A stretch of DNA of 12,774 bases, taken from positions 1 to 12,774 of the forward strand of contig DASUDX010000105.1 of assembly GCA_036275365.1 (NCBI GenBank), read 5' to 3'. The notes beneath the pieces were generated by a model. That model worked only from the letters and a program-made list of their open reading frames with translations, made no database searches and had not been told where the DNA came from. Shown here piece after piece: positions 1-5,600 of the stretch. Numbering within the stretch: the first letter of the stretch is position 1; each line of letters opens with the position of its first letter. Made by a program: the position numbers and the translations under genes. The stretch comes from DASUDX01 sp036275365 (lineage in GTDB: Bacteria > Pseudomonadota > Gammaproteobacteria > Nevskiales > Nevskiaceae).

Positions 1-387
1 GCCCTCGTCGGCGAGACGGATGCGCCCATCGAGGATGCGCAGGCGCTCGTCGCGGGCCGAGAGGATGTCCTCGGGCAGGGTGAAGGACTGCAGCAGGAAG
101 CGGTCATAGGCCTCGGCTTCCTTGCGGCGCTGGGCCTCGAGGGCCGCAGCTTCCTCGGCGCGTTTTTTCTCGGCCAGCTCCTCGGCGGTGAGCTCGCGCG
201 CCTGGGTGCTGATCACCCGGCCCTGGGCGTCCAGCCGCTCGCGGTCGGTCTTGGCGTACTCCGGCGGCACCCGGTCACCGCAGTGGCGCACGCCCTGGTC
301 GTCGTTCCAGCAGACGATCTTGGGCTTGGCCTGGGCCAGCAGCGAACCGCTGCTCAGCAGGAGGAGGAGGGCGAGAATCCGGCGCAT
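1..387 (-). CDS. Secreted DUF4124-like protein, 3' end outside window
   Basis: The reading frame starts at an ATG (387) and stays open to the window edge, giving 129 visible residues; its C-terminus is missing. Residues 1-20 look like a Sec signal peptide (MRR, then a Leu-rich core, then a SLLAQA cleavage region), so the product is probably periplasmic. Next comes a short module with two cysteines (C26 and C36, in IVCWNDDQGVRHCGD) and a VPPEYA stretch, which is the pattern of DUF4124-type domains; the cysteines probably form a disulfide. Residues about 65-100 are Ala/Glu/Lys/Arg-rich and likely form a coiled coil. Only 15 bp separate it from the pyrE stop and it has no Shine-Dalgarno sequence, so it may be translated as the second gene of a pyrE operon. 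The family has no established function. The gene call is firm from frame and codon bias; the family name is from recognition only. Confidence 0.75.
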   Translation of the reverse strand, partial: MRRILALLLLLSSGSLLAQAKPKIVCWNDDQGVRHCGDRVPPEYAKTDRERLDAQGRVISTQARELTAEELAEKKRAEEAAALEAQRRKEAEAYDRFLLQSFTLPEDILSARDERLRILDGRIRLADEG

Positions 388-402
388 GGGAGGGTCCGTG
401 GC

Positions 403-1050
403 TCAGCGGCGCACGCCATAGCGCGCCTGGTACTCGATCATGGCCTGGATGGTATCGGCCTCGCCCCCGCGTGTCTTGAGGAAGGCCATCACCTCCTCCA
501 CCGTCACCAGCGCCTGCACCGGCAACCCCAGGTTCTGACGCGCCGCCTGCACGGCCGAGATGCCCTCCGCGCCCACCTCCTGACGATCGAGCGCGATCAG
601 CGCCGCCACCGGCGTTGCACCGGCCGCAGTGAGCAGGCGGTGGGATTCGCGCAGGGCGGTGCCGGCGGTGAGCACATCGTCGACGATCAGCACCCGCGCC
701 CCCTGCACCGGCGCACCGACCAGCACGCCGCCCTCGCCGTGGTCCTTGGCCTCCTTGCGGTTGTAGGCGAAGGGACGGTCCACCCCGCGCTCGGCCAGCG
801 CGCAGGCCACCGCCGCGGCCAGCGGAATGCCCTTGTAGGCCGGCCCGAAGATCAGATCGAACGACAGCCCGGAGGCGAGCAGGGCATCGGCGTAGGCCCC
901 GGCCAGCCGCCGCAGCCCGACGCCGGTGGCAATGCGCCCGAGGTTGAAGAAGTACGGGCTCACCCGTCCCGACTTGAGCGTGAAGGCCCCGAAGGTGAGC
1001 ACCTGGTGTTCGAGGGCGAGGTCGAGAAACTCGGTCTGGTAGCGGTGCAT
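403..1050 (-). CDS. pyrE: Orotate phosphoribosyltransferase PyrE
   Basis: PyrE joins orotate to PRPP to give orotidine 5'-monophosphate, the fifth step of de novo pyrimidine synthesis, in the cytoplasm as a dimer. The 215-residue product has all family marks: an N-terminal FTLKSGRVSPYFFN region (about 23-36), FGPAYKGIP (68-76), the flexible catalytic loop RKEAKDHGEGG (98-108), and the PRPP-binding motif VLIVDDVLTAGTA (120-132). A longer in-frame start exists at 1116, but the ATG at 1050 gives a protein matching the usual length (E. coli PyrE is 213 residues) and beginning MHRYQTEF, like E. coli MKPYQRQF. The extra 22 residues are Pro/Arg-rich and unlike the family. The RBS is weak. The gene diverges from the toxin-antitoxin cassette and runs into the DUF4124-like gene. 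Confidence 0.95.
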   Translation of the reverse strand: MHRYQTEFLDLALEHQVLTFGAFTLKSGRVSPYFFNLGRIATGVGLRRLAGAYADALLASGLSFDLIFGPAYKGIPLAAAVACALAERGVDRPFAYNRKEAKDHGEGGVLVGAPVQGARVLIVDDVLTAGTALRESHRLLTAAGATPVAALIALDRQEVGAEGISAVQAARQNLGLPVQALVTVEEVMAFLKTRGGEADTIQAMIEYQARYGVRR

Positions 1051-1122
1051 GCGCGCGGTCAGGACGGTGGGGGGCGGATTGTCCCCTTCCCTGGCGGTGG
1101 GGCGCCAACCCGGCATGACCGT

Positions 1123-1130
1123 GTTATAAC
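1123..1130. promoter_or_regulatory. Palindromic -10-like box shared by pyrE and the antitoxin gene
   Basis: GTTATAAC is a perfect 8-bp palindrome and an AT-rich island in very GC-rich DNA. Read on either strand it supplies TATAAC, five of six matches to the sigma70 -10 consensus. To the right, transcription would start near 1137, leaving a 26-nt leader and a GGGAG Shine-Dalgarno for the antitoxin. To the left, it would start near 1116, upstream of the pyrE ATG at 1050. I see no convincing TTGACA-like -35 element on either side. This is inference from sequence. Confidence 0.45.
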
Positions 1131-1162
1131 TTTTGTGTCCTTATCCGGTTCGGGAGTCCCCC

Positions 1163-1393
1163 ATGTACGCGCTCAAGATTCGCGCCGTCGGCTCGTCCTC
1201 GGGCGCGGTGTTTCCCAAGGAGCTGCTCGCCGAGCTGGGCGTGAAGCAGGGGGATGTGCTCTATGCCACCCGCGCCCCGGACGGCAGCGTGCGCCTGACC
1301 CCGCACGACGAGACCTTCGCCCGCCAGATGGCGGTGGCGGAGGAGGTGATGCGCGAAGACCGCGACATCCTGCGCGTGCTCGCCACTCGGTAG
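1163..1393 (+). CDS. AbrB/MazE-type antitoxin of a Doc toxin-antitoxin pair
   Basis: The 76-residue protein has a SpoVT/AbrB-type swapped-hairpin DNA-binding fold at residues 1-48: IRAVGSSSGAVFPKELLAELGVKQGDVLY carries the typical G-S-S..V.-PKELL..L-G-V..GD pattern. The C-terminal part (about 50-76, FARQMAVAEEVMREDRDILRVLATR) is charged and helical and looks like the segment by which Phd-type antitoxins fill the Doc active-site groove. It would therefore neutralise the toxin encoded 3 bp downstream and repress its own promoter. The ATG at 1163 is chosen over a TTG at 1133 because GGGAG (1152-1156) lies 6 nt before it and the residues encoded between do not fit the fold. Pairing is supported by position and family knowledge; the DNA target and toxin-binding mode are inferred. 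Confidence 0.85.
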   Translation: MYALKIRAVGSSSGAVFPKELLAELGVKQGDVLYATRAPDGSVRLTPHDETFARQMAVAEEVMREDRDILRVLATR

Positions 1394-1396
1394 CGG

Positions 1397-1774
1397 GTGG
1401 TGGACTTCCTCGCCCTTGAGGTGGTGGTCGCCCTTCACGACAGCCAGCTCGCCCGCTACGGCGGCCTGGCCGGCATCCGCGACCGGGGCCTCCTCGAATC
1501 CGCCCTGGCCCGGCCGCTGAACGCGCGGGCTGATGGCGTCGATGACCCTTTTGCGCTCGCCGCCAGCCTCGCCTACGGCCTCGCCCGCAACCATCCCTTT
1601 CTGGATGGCAACAAGCGCACGGCCTGGGTTTCCGCGCGAACCTTTCTGGCGCTCAACGGGCGCCGCGTGATCGTCGACAAAGCGCAGGCCGTGGAGGCCA
1701 TGGTCCAGCTCGCCGAGGGCCGCCTGGACGAAGGCGCGTTCGCCCGCTGGCTGGCCGGCGCACCGTCTGCCTGA
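1397..1774 (+). CDS. doc: Doc (death-on-curing) Fic-fold toxin
   Basis: Doc toxins are Fic-fold kinases that phosphorylate elongation factor EF-Tu and stop translation. The 125-residue protein is the usual Doc length and has the signature HPFLDGNKRTAW at 66-77, matching the Doc form of the Fic motif, with the catalytic His66 and Asp70, the anion-binding Gly71-Asn72, and Lys73/Arg74. Upstream it has the Doc-typical start LALHDSQLARYGG...RDRGLLESAL (about 11-38). It starts at one of two adjacent GTG codons (1397 or 1400), 3 bp after the antitoxin stop, so the genes are almost certainly co-translated. All key residues are present, so it looks active. The partner is an AbrB/MazE-type protein rather than Phd; such pairs occur in other genomes. 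The exact start and the target are less certain. Confidence 0.92.
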   Translation: MVDFLALEVVVALHDSQLARYGGLAGIRDRGLLESALARPLNARADGVDDPFALAASLAYGLARNHPFLDGNKRTAWVSARTFLALNGRRVIVDKAQAVEAMVQLAEGRLDEGAFARWLAGAPSA

Positions 1775-1840
1775 GCGCCACCCGCACCCGGCCGGTCGGT
1801 GCTCGGGCACACTCGGCGCTGGCCCTGTCTCCCGCTCCCC

Positions 1841-2611
1841 ATGCGCATTGTTTCGCTCAACACCAACGGCCTGCGCTCCGCGGCCAAGAAGGGCTTGTTT
1901 GACTGGTTGCCCGGCAGCGGGGCCGATGTGGTCTGCATCCAGGAGACCAAGGCCCAGCCGGCCGATCTGACCGACGCGCTGTTCCACCCGCCGGGCTGGA
2001 GCGTGGCGTTCCGCAGCGCGGAGAAGAAGGGCTATGCGGGGGTGGCGATCTACTCGCGGCGCGCGCCGGATGCGGTGATCGACACACTCGATCTGCCCGA
2101 GTTCGATGCCGAGGGTCGGTATCTGGAGTTCCGCTTCGGTGCGCTCTCGGTGGTCTCGCTCTACCTGCCCTCCGGCTCGGCCGGACCCGAGCGGCAGGCG
2201 AGCAAGGATCGGTTTCTCCAGGCCTTCCCAGCGCGCCTGGCGCAGTGGCGCGCCAGCGGCCGCGACTATGTGCTGTGCGGGGACTGGAACATCGCCCACA
2301 CCGAGAAGGATCTGAAGAACTGGAAGGGCAACCAGAAGAACTCGGGCTTCCTGCCCCATGAGCGGGCCTGGTTCGGCGCCCGGCTCGCCGAGGGCTGGGT
2401 CGATGCCTACCGCCGGCTCTATCCGGATCACGAGGGCGAGGGCTACACCTGGTGGTCCAACCGCGGCGATGCCTGGAACAAGAATGTGGGCTGGCGCATC
2501 GACTACCAGCTGATCACCCCCTCGCTGGCCCCGCGGCTGCGCGCGGCCGCGGTGCACAAGGCCAGCCGCTTCTCCGACCACGCCCCGCTGCTGGTCGACT
2601 ACGCCGACTGA
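1841..2611 (+). CDS. xth: Exodeoxyribonuclease III, Crc-related lineage, catalytic residues intact
   Basis: The enzyme is an AP endonuclease and 3'-5' exonuclease of the EEP superfamily, acting in base-excision repair. The 256-residue product has every family motif: N7 (SLNTNGLR), E35 (IQETK), Y108 (SLYLPSG), D148 and N150 (CGDWNIA), D221 (WRIDYQL), and D246-H247 (FSDHAPL). Along its whole length (for example DLKNWKGNQKNSGFLPHERAW and the WRIDYQLITP segment) it is closer to Pseudomonas Crc than to E. coli Xth. Crc is the RNA-regulation relative that has lost these acidic residues (from memory, GSLYVA and SQHAP at the equivalent sites). The ATG at 1841 fits the family N-terminus; no Shine-Dalgarno precedes it. 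The 66-bp gap from doc is GC-rich without an evident promoter. Its 3' end overlaps the ampG-like gene by 13 bp, tail to tail. Confidence 0.93.
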   Translation: MRIVSLNTNGLRSAAKKGLFDWLPGSGADVVCIQETKAQPADLTDALFHPPGWSVAFRSAEKKGYAGVAIYSRRAPDAVIDTLDLPEFDAEGRYLEFRFGALSVVSLYLPSGSAGPERQASKDRFLQAFPARLAQWRASGRDYVLCGDWNIAHTEKDLKNWKGNQKNSGFLPHERAWFGARLAEGWVDAYRRLYPDHEGEGYTWWSNRGDAWNKNVGWRIDYQLITPSLAPRLRAAAVHKASRFSDHAPLLVDYAD

Positions 2612-3894
2612 TCCGGCGCCCGCGCCAGCGAGGCCGCCACCCGCCCGCTGCGGCTCAGCCAGAGGAACAGCAGCAGGCCCGGCAGGGCCACCACGAAGGT
2701 GAGCAGGTAGAAGTTCACATAGCCCAGCGCCTCGATCAGCGCCCCGGCGCTGGTGCCGGTGAGCACGCGGCCGGCGATCGAGGCGGCCGCCGAGAGCAGG
2801 GCGAACTGGGTGGCGGTGAAGCTCAGATTGCACAGGGCCGAGAGATAGGCCACCACCGCCACGCCGCCGATGCCGCTGGCCAGGTTCTCGAAGCCGATGG
2901 TGGCCGCCAGCCCCCACACGCTGTGCCCGGCGGCGGCGAGGCCGGCGAAGCTGAGGTTCGAGACCGCCATCAGCGCGAGGCTGATCAGCACCGCCCGGTT
3001 CAGACCCAGCCGGGCATAGAGCAGACCGCCGATGAAGATGCCGGCCAGATAGGCGAAGAAGCCGAAGCCGACATCGTAGGTGGCCACCTCGTCCTTGGAG
3101 AAGCCGAGATCGTTGAGCAGCAGGCGCAGGGTCAGATTGGCCAGGGTGTCGCCGATCTTGTGCAGCAGCACGAAGGCGAGCACCAGCCAGGCGCCGCTGC
3201 GGGCGAAGAACTCCAGAACCGGCTGGATCACCGCCTCGCGGGCCGCCGCCCAGCCGCGGCGGGTGCGCGGGACCTGCCGGCGCGGCGGCTCGCCGATCCA
3301 GGCCGCGGCGATCAGGGCCGGCAGCACGAACACCGCGCACAGCCCGTAGGCCAGCGCCCAGCCGCCGCGGCTCGCCACCACCAGGGCCAGCGCCCCGGCC
3401 GCCACCGAGCCGATCCGCCAGCCGTACTGCGACATCCCCGAGCCGATGCCCAGCTGCTCCGGCCGCAGCAGCTCGATGCGATAGGCGTCGATGACGATAT
3501 CGAAGGTGGCTCCGGCCACTCCCACCGCCACCGCCAGCAGGGCCACCTGCAGCAGATCGGCCTGAGGATCGGCGAGGCCCAGCGCGATCACCGCCGCGGC
3601 CACCAGCAGCGCGGCCAGCAGCAACCAGCTGCGCCGCTGGCCCAGCCGGTGCAGGCCGGGCAGGGCATAGCCATCCACCAGGGGCGCCCACAGGAACTTC
3701 AGGTTGTAGACCAGGAAGGCCAGCGAGAAGGCGGTGACGCTTTTCTTGCTGATGCCGTCCTCGGCAAGCCGGGTGGACAGCGTCGCCCCGATCATCGCGT
3801 AGGGAAAGCCGGAGGAGATGCCCAGCATCAGCGCGGCAAGCGCCTCGCGTTCGAGATAGGCGGCGAGGCTCGCCGGCAGCCAGCGTGAGTTCAT
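2599..3894 (-). CDS. ampG: AmpG-like MFS permease (probable anhydromuropeptide importer)
   Basis: AmpG carries GlcNAc-anhydroMurNAc-peptides from periplasm to cytoplasm for cell-wall recycling and so influences AmpC beta-lactamase induction. The 431-residue product is a polytopic membrane protein of about 12 hydrophobic segments. Its AmpG-type motifs include the start ISSGFPYAMIGATLSTRL (26-43), LKFLWAPLVDGY (65-76), QRRSWLL (86-92) and TFDIVIDAYRIELL (130-143), which parallels E. coli SQDIVFDAWKTDVL. It is shorter than E. coli AmpG (491), with a short basic loop around 203-218. The ATG at 3894 is the only sensible start; no Shine-Dalgarno is visible and an 8-bp hairpin ends one base before the codon. 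No ampC, ampR or wall amidase is nearby, so the substrate is a family inference; a related MFS permease of other substrate is possible. Confidence 0.78.
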   Translation of the reverse strand: MNSRWLPASLAAYLEREALAALMLGISSGFPYAMIGATLSTRLAEDGISKKSVTAFSLAFLVYNLKFLWAPLVDGYALPGLHRLGQRRSWLLLAALLVAAAVIALGLADPQADLLQVALLAVAVGVAGATFDIVIDAYRIELLRPEQLGIGSGMSQYGWRIGSVAAGALALVVASRGGWALAYGLCAVFVLPALIAAAWIGEPPRRQVPRTRRGWAAAREAVIQPVLEFFARSGAWLVLAFVLLHKIGDTLANLTLRLLLNDLGFSKDEVATYDVGFGFFAYLAGIFIGGLLYARLGLNRAVLISLALMAVSNLSFAGLAAAGHSVWGLAATIGFENLASGIGGVAVVAYLSALCNLSFTATQFALLSAAASIAGRVLTGTSAGALIEALGYVNFYLLTFVVALPGLLLFLWLSRSGRVAASLARAPDQSA

Positions 3895-3895
3895 G

Positions 3896-3914
3896 GACCC
3901 GATGCTATCGGGTC
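3896..3914. promoter_or_regulatory. Hairpin/operator candidate abutting the ampG start
   Basis: GACCCGAT and ATCGGGTC form a perfect 8-bp inverted repeat around a 3-nt loop (gct), ending one base before the ampG-like ATG. In mRNA it would occupy the ribosome-landing site of a gene that has no Shine-Dalgarno; in DNA it could be an operator. There is no T-run, so a Rho-independent terminator is unlikely. The repeat is directly visible; the function is unknown. Confidence 0.5.
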
Positions 3915-3927
3915 TGGCACGGGCTCA

Positions 3928-3944
3928 CTGCCGGGCGCCGGCAG
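3928..3944. repeat. Second GC-rich hairpin between the acidic-protein gene and ampG
   Basis: CTGCCGG and CCGGCAG form a perfect 7-bp stem around a 3-nt loop (gcg), 8 bp after the stop codon of the upstream small gene. No U-tract follows on the minus strand, so it is not a classic terminator. It could stabilise or process the end of the upstream transcript. Structure seen; role inferred. Confidence 0.4.
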
Positions 3945-3951
3945 GCCGCGC

Positions 3952-4260
3952 CTAGCGTTCGGCGCGCTCCAGCTGCAGCAGGGGGTCGAGGCCGTGCAGC
4001 AGCTCGCCGTCTGGCGGCAGGCCCATCAGGCCCTGAAGGTCCTCGCGGTCGAGGTCCAGCGCACCCGAGTAGTCCTCGGGCGCGGCGCAGGGGCGGGCGG
4101 CCATCTCGACCCAGCTGTCGAAATCGATGTCCTCCAGCGAGCCATCGAAGTGCTGCACCAGCACCAGCTCGGCCTCGGGGTCGATGCCGACGATCTCGAA
4201 CGGTTCATGGCCGGCCTCGAACCACTCCCCGACCGATACCTCCGCCAGCCATTGCGCCAT
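3952..4260 (-). CDS. Small acidic protein, uncharacterised (DUF6763-like)
   Basis: The 102-residue product is strikingly acidic: 25 Asp/Glu, four Arg and no Lys. It has an ordered N-terminal half, VGEWFEAGHEPFEIVGIDPE (10-29) followed by LVQHFDGSLEDIDFDSWVEM (34-53), which reads like a small beta-barrel with Trp and Phe at regular points, then PEDYSGALD (61-69) and an acidic C-terminus. It resembles short gammaproteobacterial proteins that I believe are classed as DUF6763; no function is known. The ATG at 4260 has GGAG (4268-4271) 7 nt upstream. A longer frame reaching a TTG at 4353 adds a basic stretch unlike the family and is not preferred. It lies 105 bp behind the E2 gene and 57 bp before the ampG-like start, on the same strand as both. 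No signal peptide or membrane segment is seen. Confidence 0.8.
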   Translation of the reverse strand: MAQWLAEVSVGEWFEAGHEPFEIVGIDPEAELVLVQHFDGSLEDIDFDSWVEMAARPCAAPEDYSGALDLDREDLQGLMGLPPDGELLHGLDPLLQLERAER

Positions 4261-4344
4261 GACGCCGCTCCGGATCCGCTGTGCCTTCCGTTCTACGCCT
4301 GCCTGCCACAGGGGACAAGCTGCCGCCCCGTTCAGGGCACGCAA

Positions 4345-4357
4345 GCGCTTCAAGCGC
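4345..4357. repeat. Short inverted repeat after the bkdB stop
   Basis: GCGCTT and AAGCGC flank a single base, 8 bp beyond the TAA stop of bkdB. The stem is short (realistically 5 bp) and no U-run follows on the minus strand, so terminator function is doubtful. This and the Shine-Dalgarno of the next gene are the only features I see in the 4261-4365 gap. Confidence 0.25.
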
Positions 4358-4365
4358 AGGCGGTT

Positions 4366-5595
4366 TTAATCGAGGAACAGCAGCGCCGGGGTCTCCAGCA
4401 GGGTCTTGACCTTCTGCACGAAGGTGGCGGCATCCCAGCCATCGACAATGCGGTGATCGAAGGAGGAGGAGAGGTTCATCATCGAGCGGATCACCACCTG
4501 CCCGTTCACCACCATCGGCCGCTCGACCAGCTTGTTGACGCCGAGGATGGCCACTTCCGGGGCGTTGATCACCGGCGTGGAAACGATGCCGCCCATGCGG
4601 CCCAGGCTGCTGATGGTGATGGTGGAGCCGGTCAGCTCCTCGCGCTTGGCCTTGCCGGCGCGGGCGGCCTCGGCCAGCCGGCTGATCTCGCCCGCGGCCT
4701 GCCAGAGGTCGAGACGCTCGGCGTGGCGCACCACCGGCACCACCAGCCCGCCCGGGGTCTGCGCGGCAATGCCCACATGCAGGGCGCTGTGGCGGTGGAG
4801 GATGCCGGCTTCATCGTCATAGCGGGCATTCACCTGCGGCACGCTGGGCACGGCCTTGACCAGCGCCCGCATCAGGAAGGGCAGCAGGGTCAGCTTGGGC
4901 CGGGTCTTGCCGTGCTGCTCGTTGAGCTGCACCCGCAGCTTCTCGAGCTCGGTGGCATCGACTTCCTCGACATAGGCGAAGTGCGGAATGCGCTGCTTGG
5001 CGCGCTGCATGCTCTCGGCGATCTTGCGGCGCAGGCCGATGATGCGGATGGCCTCGACGCTGTCGCTGGCTGCTGCGGCTGCTGGCGCGACCGCGGTGGC
5101 CGGGCGCGCCCAGCCCTCCACATCGGCAAGCAGAATGCGCCCGCCCTTGCCACTGCCCTGGCGGCCCGCCAGCGTCAGGCCCAGATCGCGGGCGCGCTTG
5201 CGCACCGAGGGGGCGGCCAGCGGCAGGCCAGCGCTGGCGGTCTCCTCGGTCCGGACCACCGCCACAGCCGGCGCTGCGGCCGGCGCCGAGCGCGCCTCGT
5301 CCCGGGCCGCCGGCGCGGGCGCGGGCGCGGCTGCGGGCGTCTCGGCCACGCTGCCACTGGTCTCGATCACCAGCAGCACGCTGCCCACCGCCATCTTGTC
5401 GCCGACCGCACCCTTGAGCTCGCGCACCACGCCGGCCACCGGCGAGGGGATCTCCACCGCGGCCTTGTCGGTGAGCATGTCGACCAGCGGCTGGTCTTCC
5501 TCGATGCGATCGCCCACCGCCACCCGCCAGGCGGCGATCTCGGATTCGGTAATGCCTTCGCCGATGTCCGGCAGCTTGAACGAGAACAGGCTCAT
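4366..5595 (-). CDS. bkdB: Branched-chain 2-oxoacid dehydrogenase E2 (dihydrolipoamide acyltransferase)
   Basis: E2 is the core of the complex: its lipoyl arm takes the acyl group from E1 and passes it to CoA. The 409-residue product has an N-terminal lipoyl domain (about 3-78) with lipoyl-lysine K44 in MLTDKAAVEIP, an Ala/Pro-rich linker (82-112), a peripheral-subunit-binding domain (about 127-162, APSVRKRARDLGL...GSGKGGRILLADV), a second Ala-rich linker, and the acyltransferase domain (about 180-409) ending in the active-site motif DHRIVDG (380-386, His381, Asp385). There is one lipoyl domain. The ATG at 5595 begins MSLFSFKLPDIGEGI, a typical E2 start; GGAGGA (5605-5610) lies inside the end of the E1beta gene, 5 bp upstream, so the genes are coupled. 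Branched-chain rather than pyruvate specificity is inferred mainly from the E1 genes. Confidence 0.93.
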   Translation of the reverse strand: MSLFSFKLPDIGEGITESEIAAWRVAVGDRIEEDQPLVDMLTDKAAVEIPSPVAGVVRELKGAVGDKMAVGSVLLVIETSGSVAETPAAAPAPAPAARDEARSAPAAAPAVAVVRTEETASAGLPLAAPSVRKRARDLGLTLAGRQGSGKGGRILLADVEGWARPATAVAPAAAAASDSVEAIRIIGLRRKIAESMQRAKQRIPHFAYVEEVDATELEKLRVQLNEQHGKTRPKLTLLPFLMRALVKAVPSVPQVNARYDDEAGILHRHSALHVGIAAQTPGGLVVPVVRHAERLDLWQAAGEISRLAEAARAGKAKREELTGSTITISSLGRMGGIVSTPVINAPEVAILGVNKLVERPMVVNGQVVIRSMMNLSSSFDHRIVDGWDAATFVQKVKTLLETPALLFLD

Positions 5596-5600
5596 GGCGG

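Noticed and set aside
1051..1116. Longer PyrE start at 1116, adding 22 residues.
   Set aside because: The extension is Pro/Arg-rich, absent from the family, and sits where the transcript would just begin. Kept open only as a leaderless variant in the findings.
1133..1162. TTG start for the antitoxin.
   Set aside because: It lies at the predicted transcription start with no RBS; the ATG at 1163 has GGGAG at the right spacing.
1124..3691. An 855-codon open frame on the minus strand, antisense to the toxin, antitoxin and xth genes.
   Set aside because: Low-complexity Gly/Ala/Arg/His/Gln-rich translation with no domain; it is the mirror of well-supported genes and arises because GC-rich DNA has few stop codons.
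2452..3888. A 478-codon plus-strand frame opposite the ampG-like gene.
   Set aside because: Gln/Arg/His-rich and without motifs; the minus strand gives a proper 12-segment membrane protein.
4261..4353. Longer TTG start for the acidic protein.
   Set aside because: It adds a basic stretch unlike the acidic body, while the inner ATG at 4260 has a good Shine-Dalgarno.
4336..4365. Rho-independent terminator after bkdB.
   Set aside because: The stem is short and no U-tract follows it in the minus-strand transcript.
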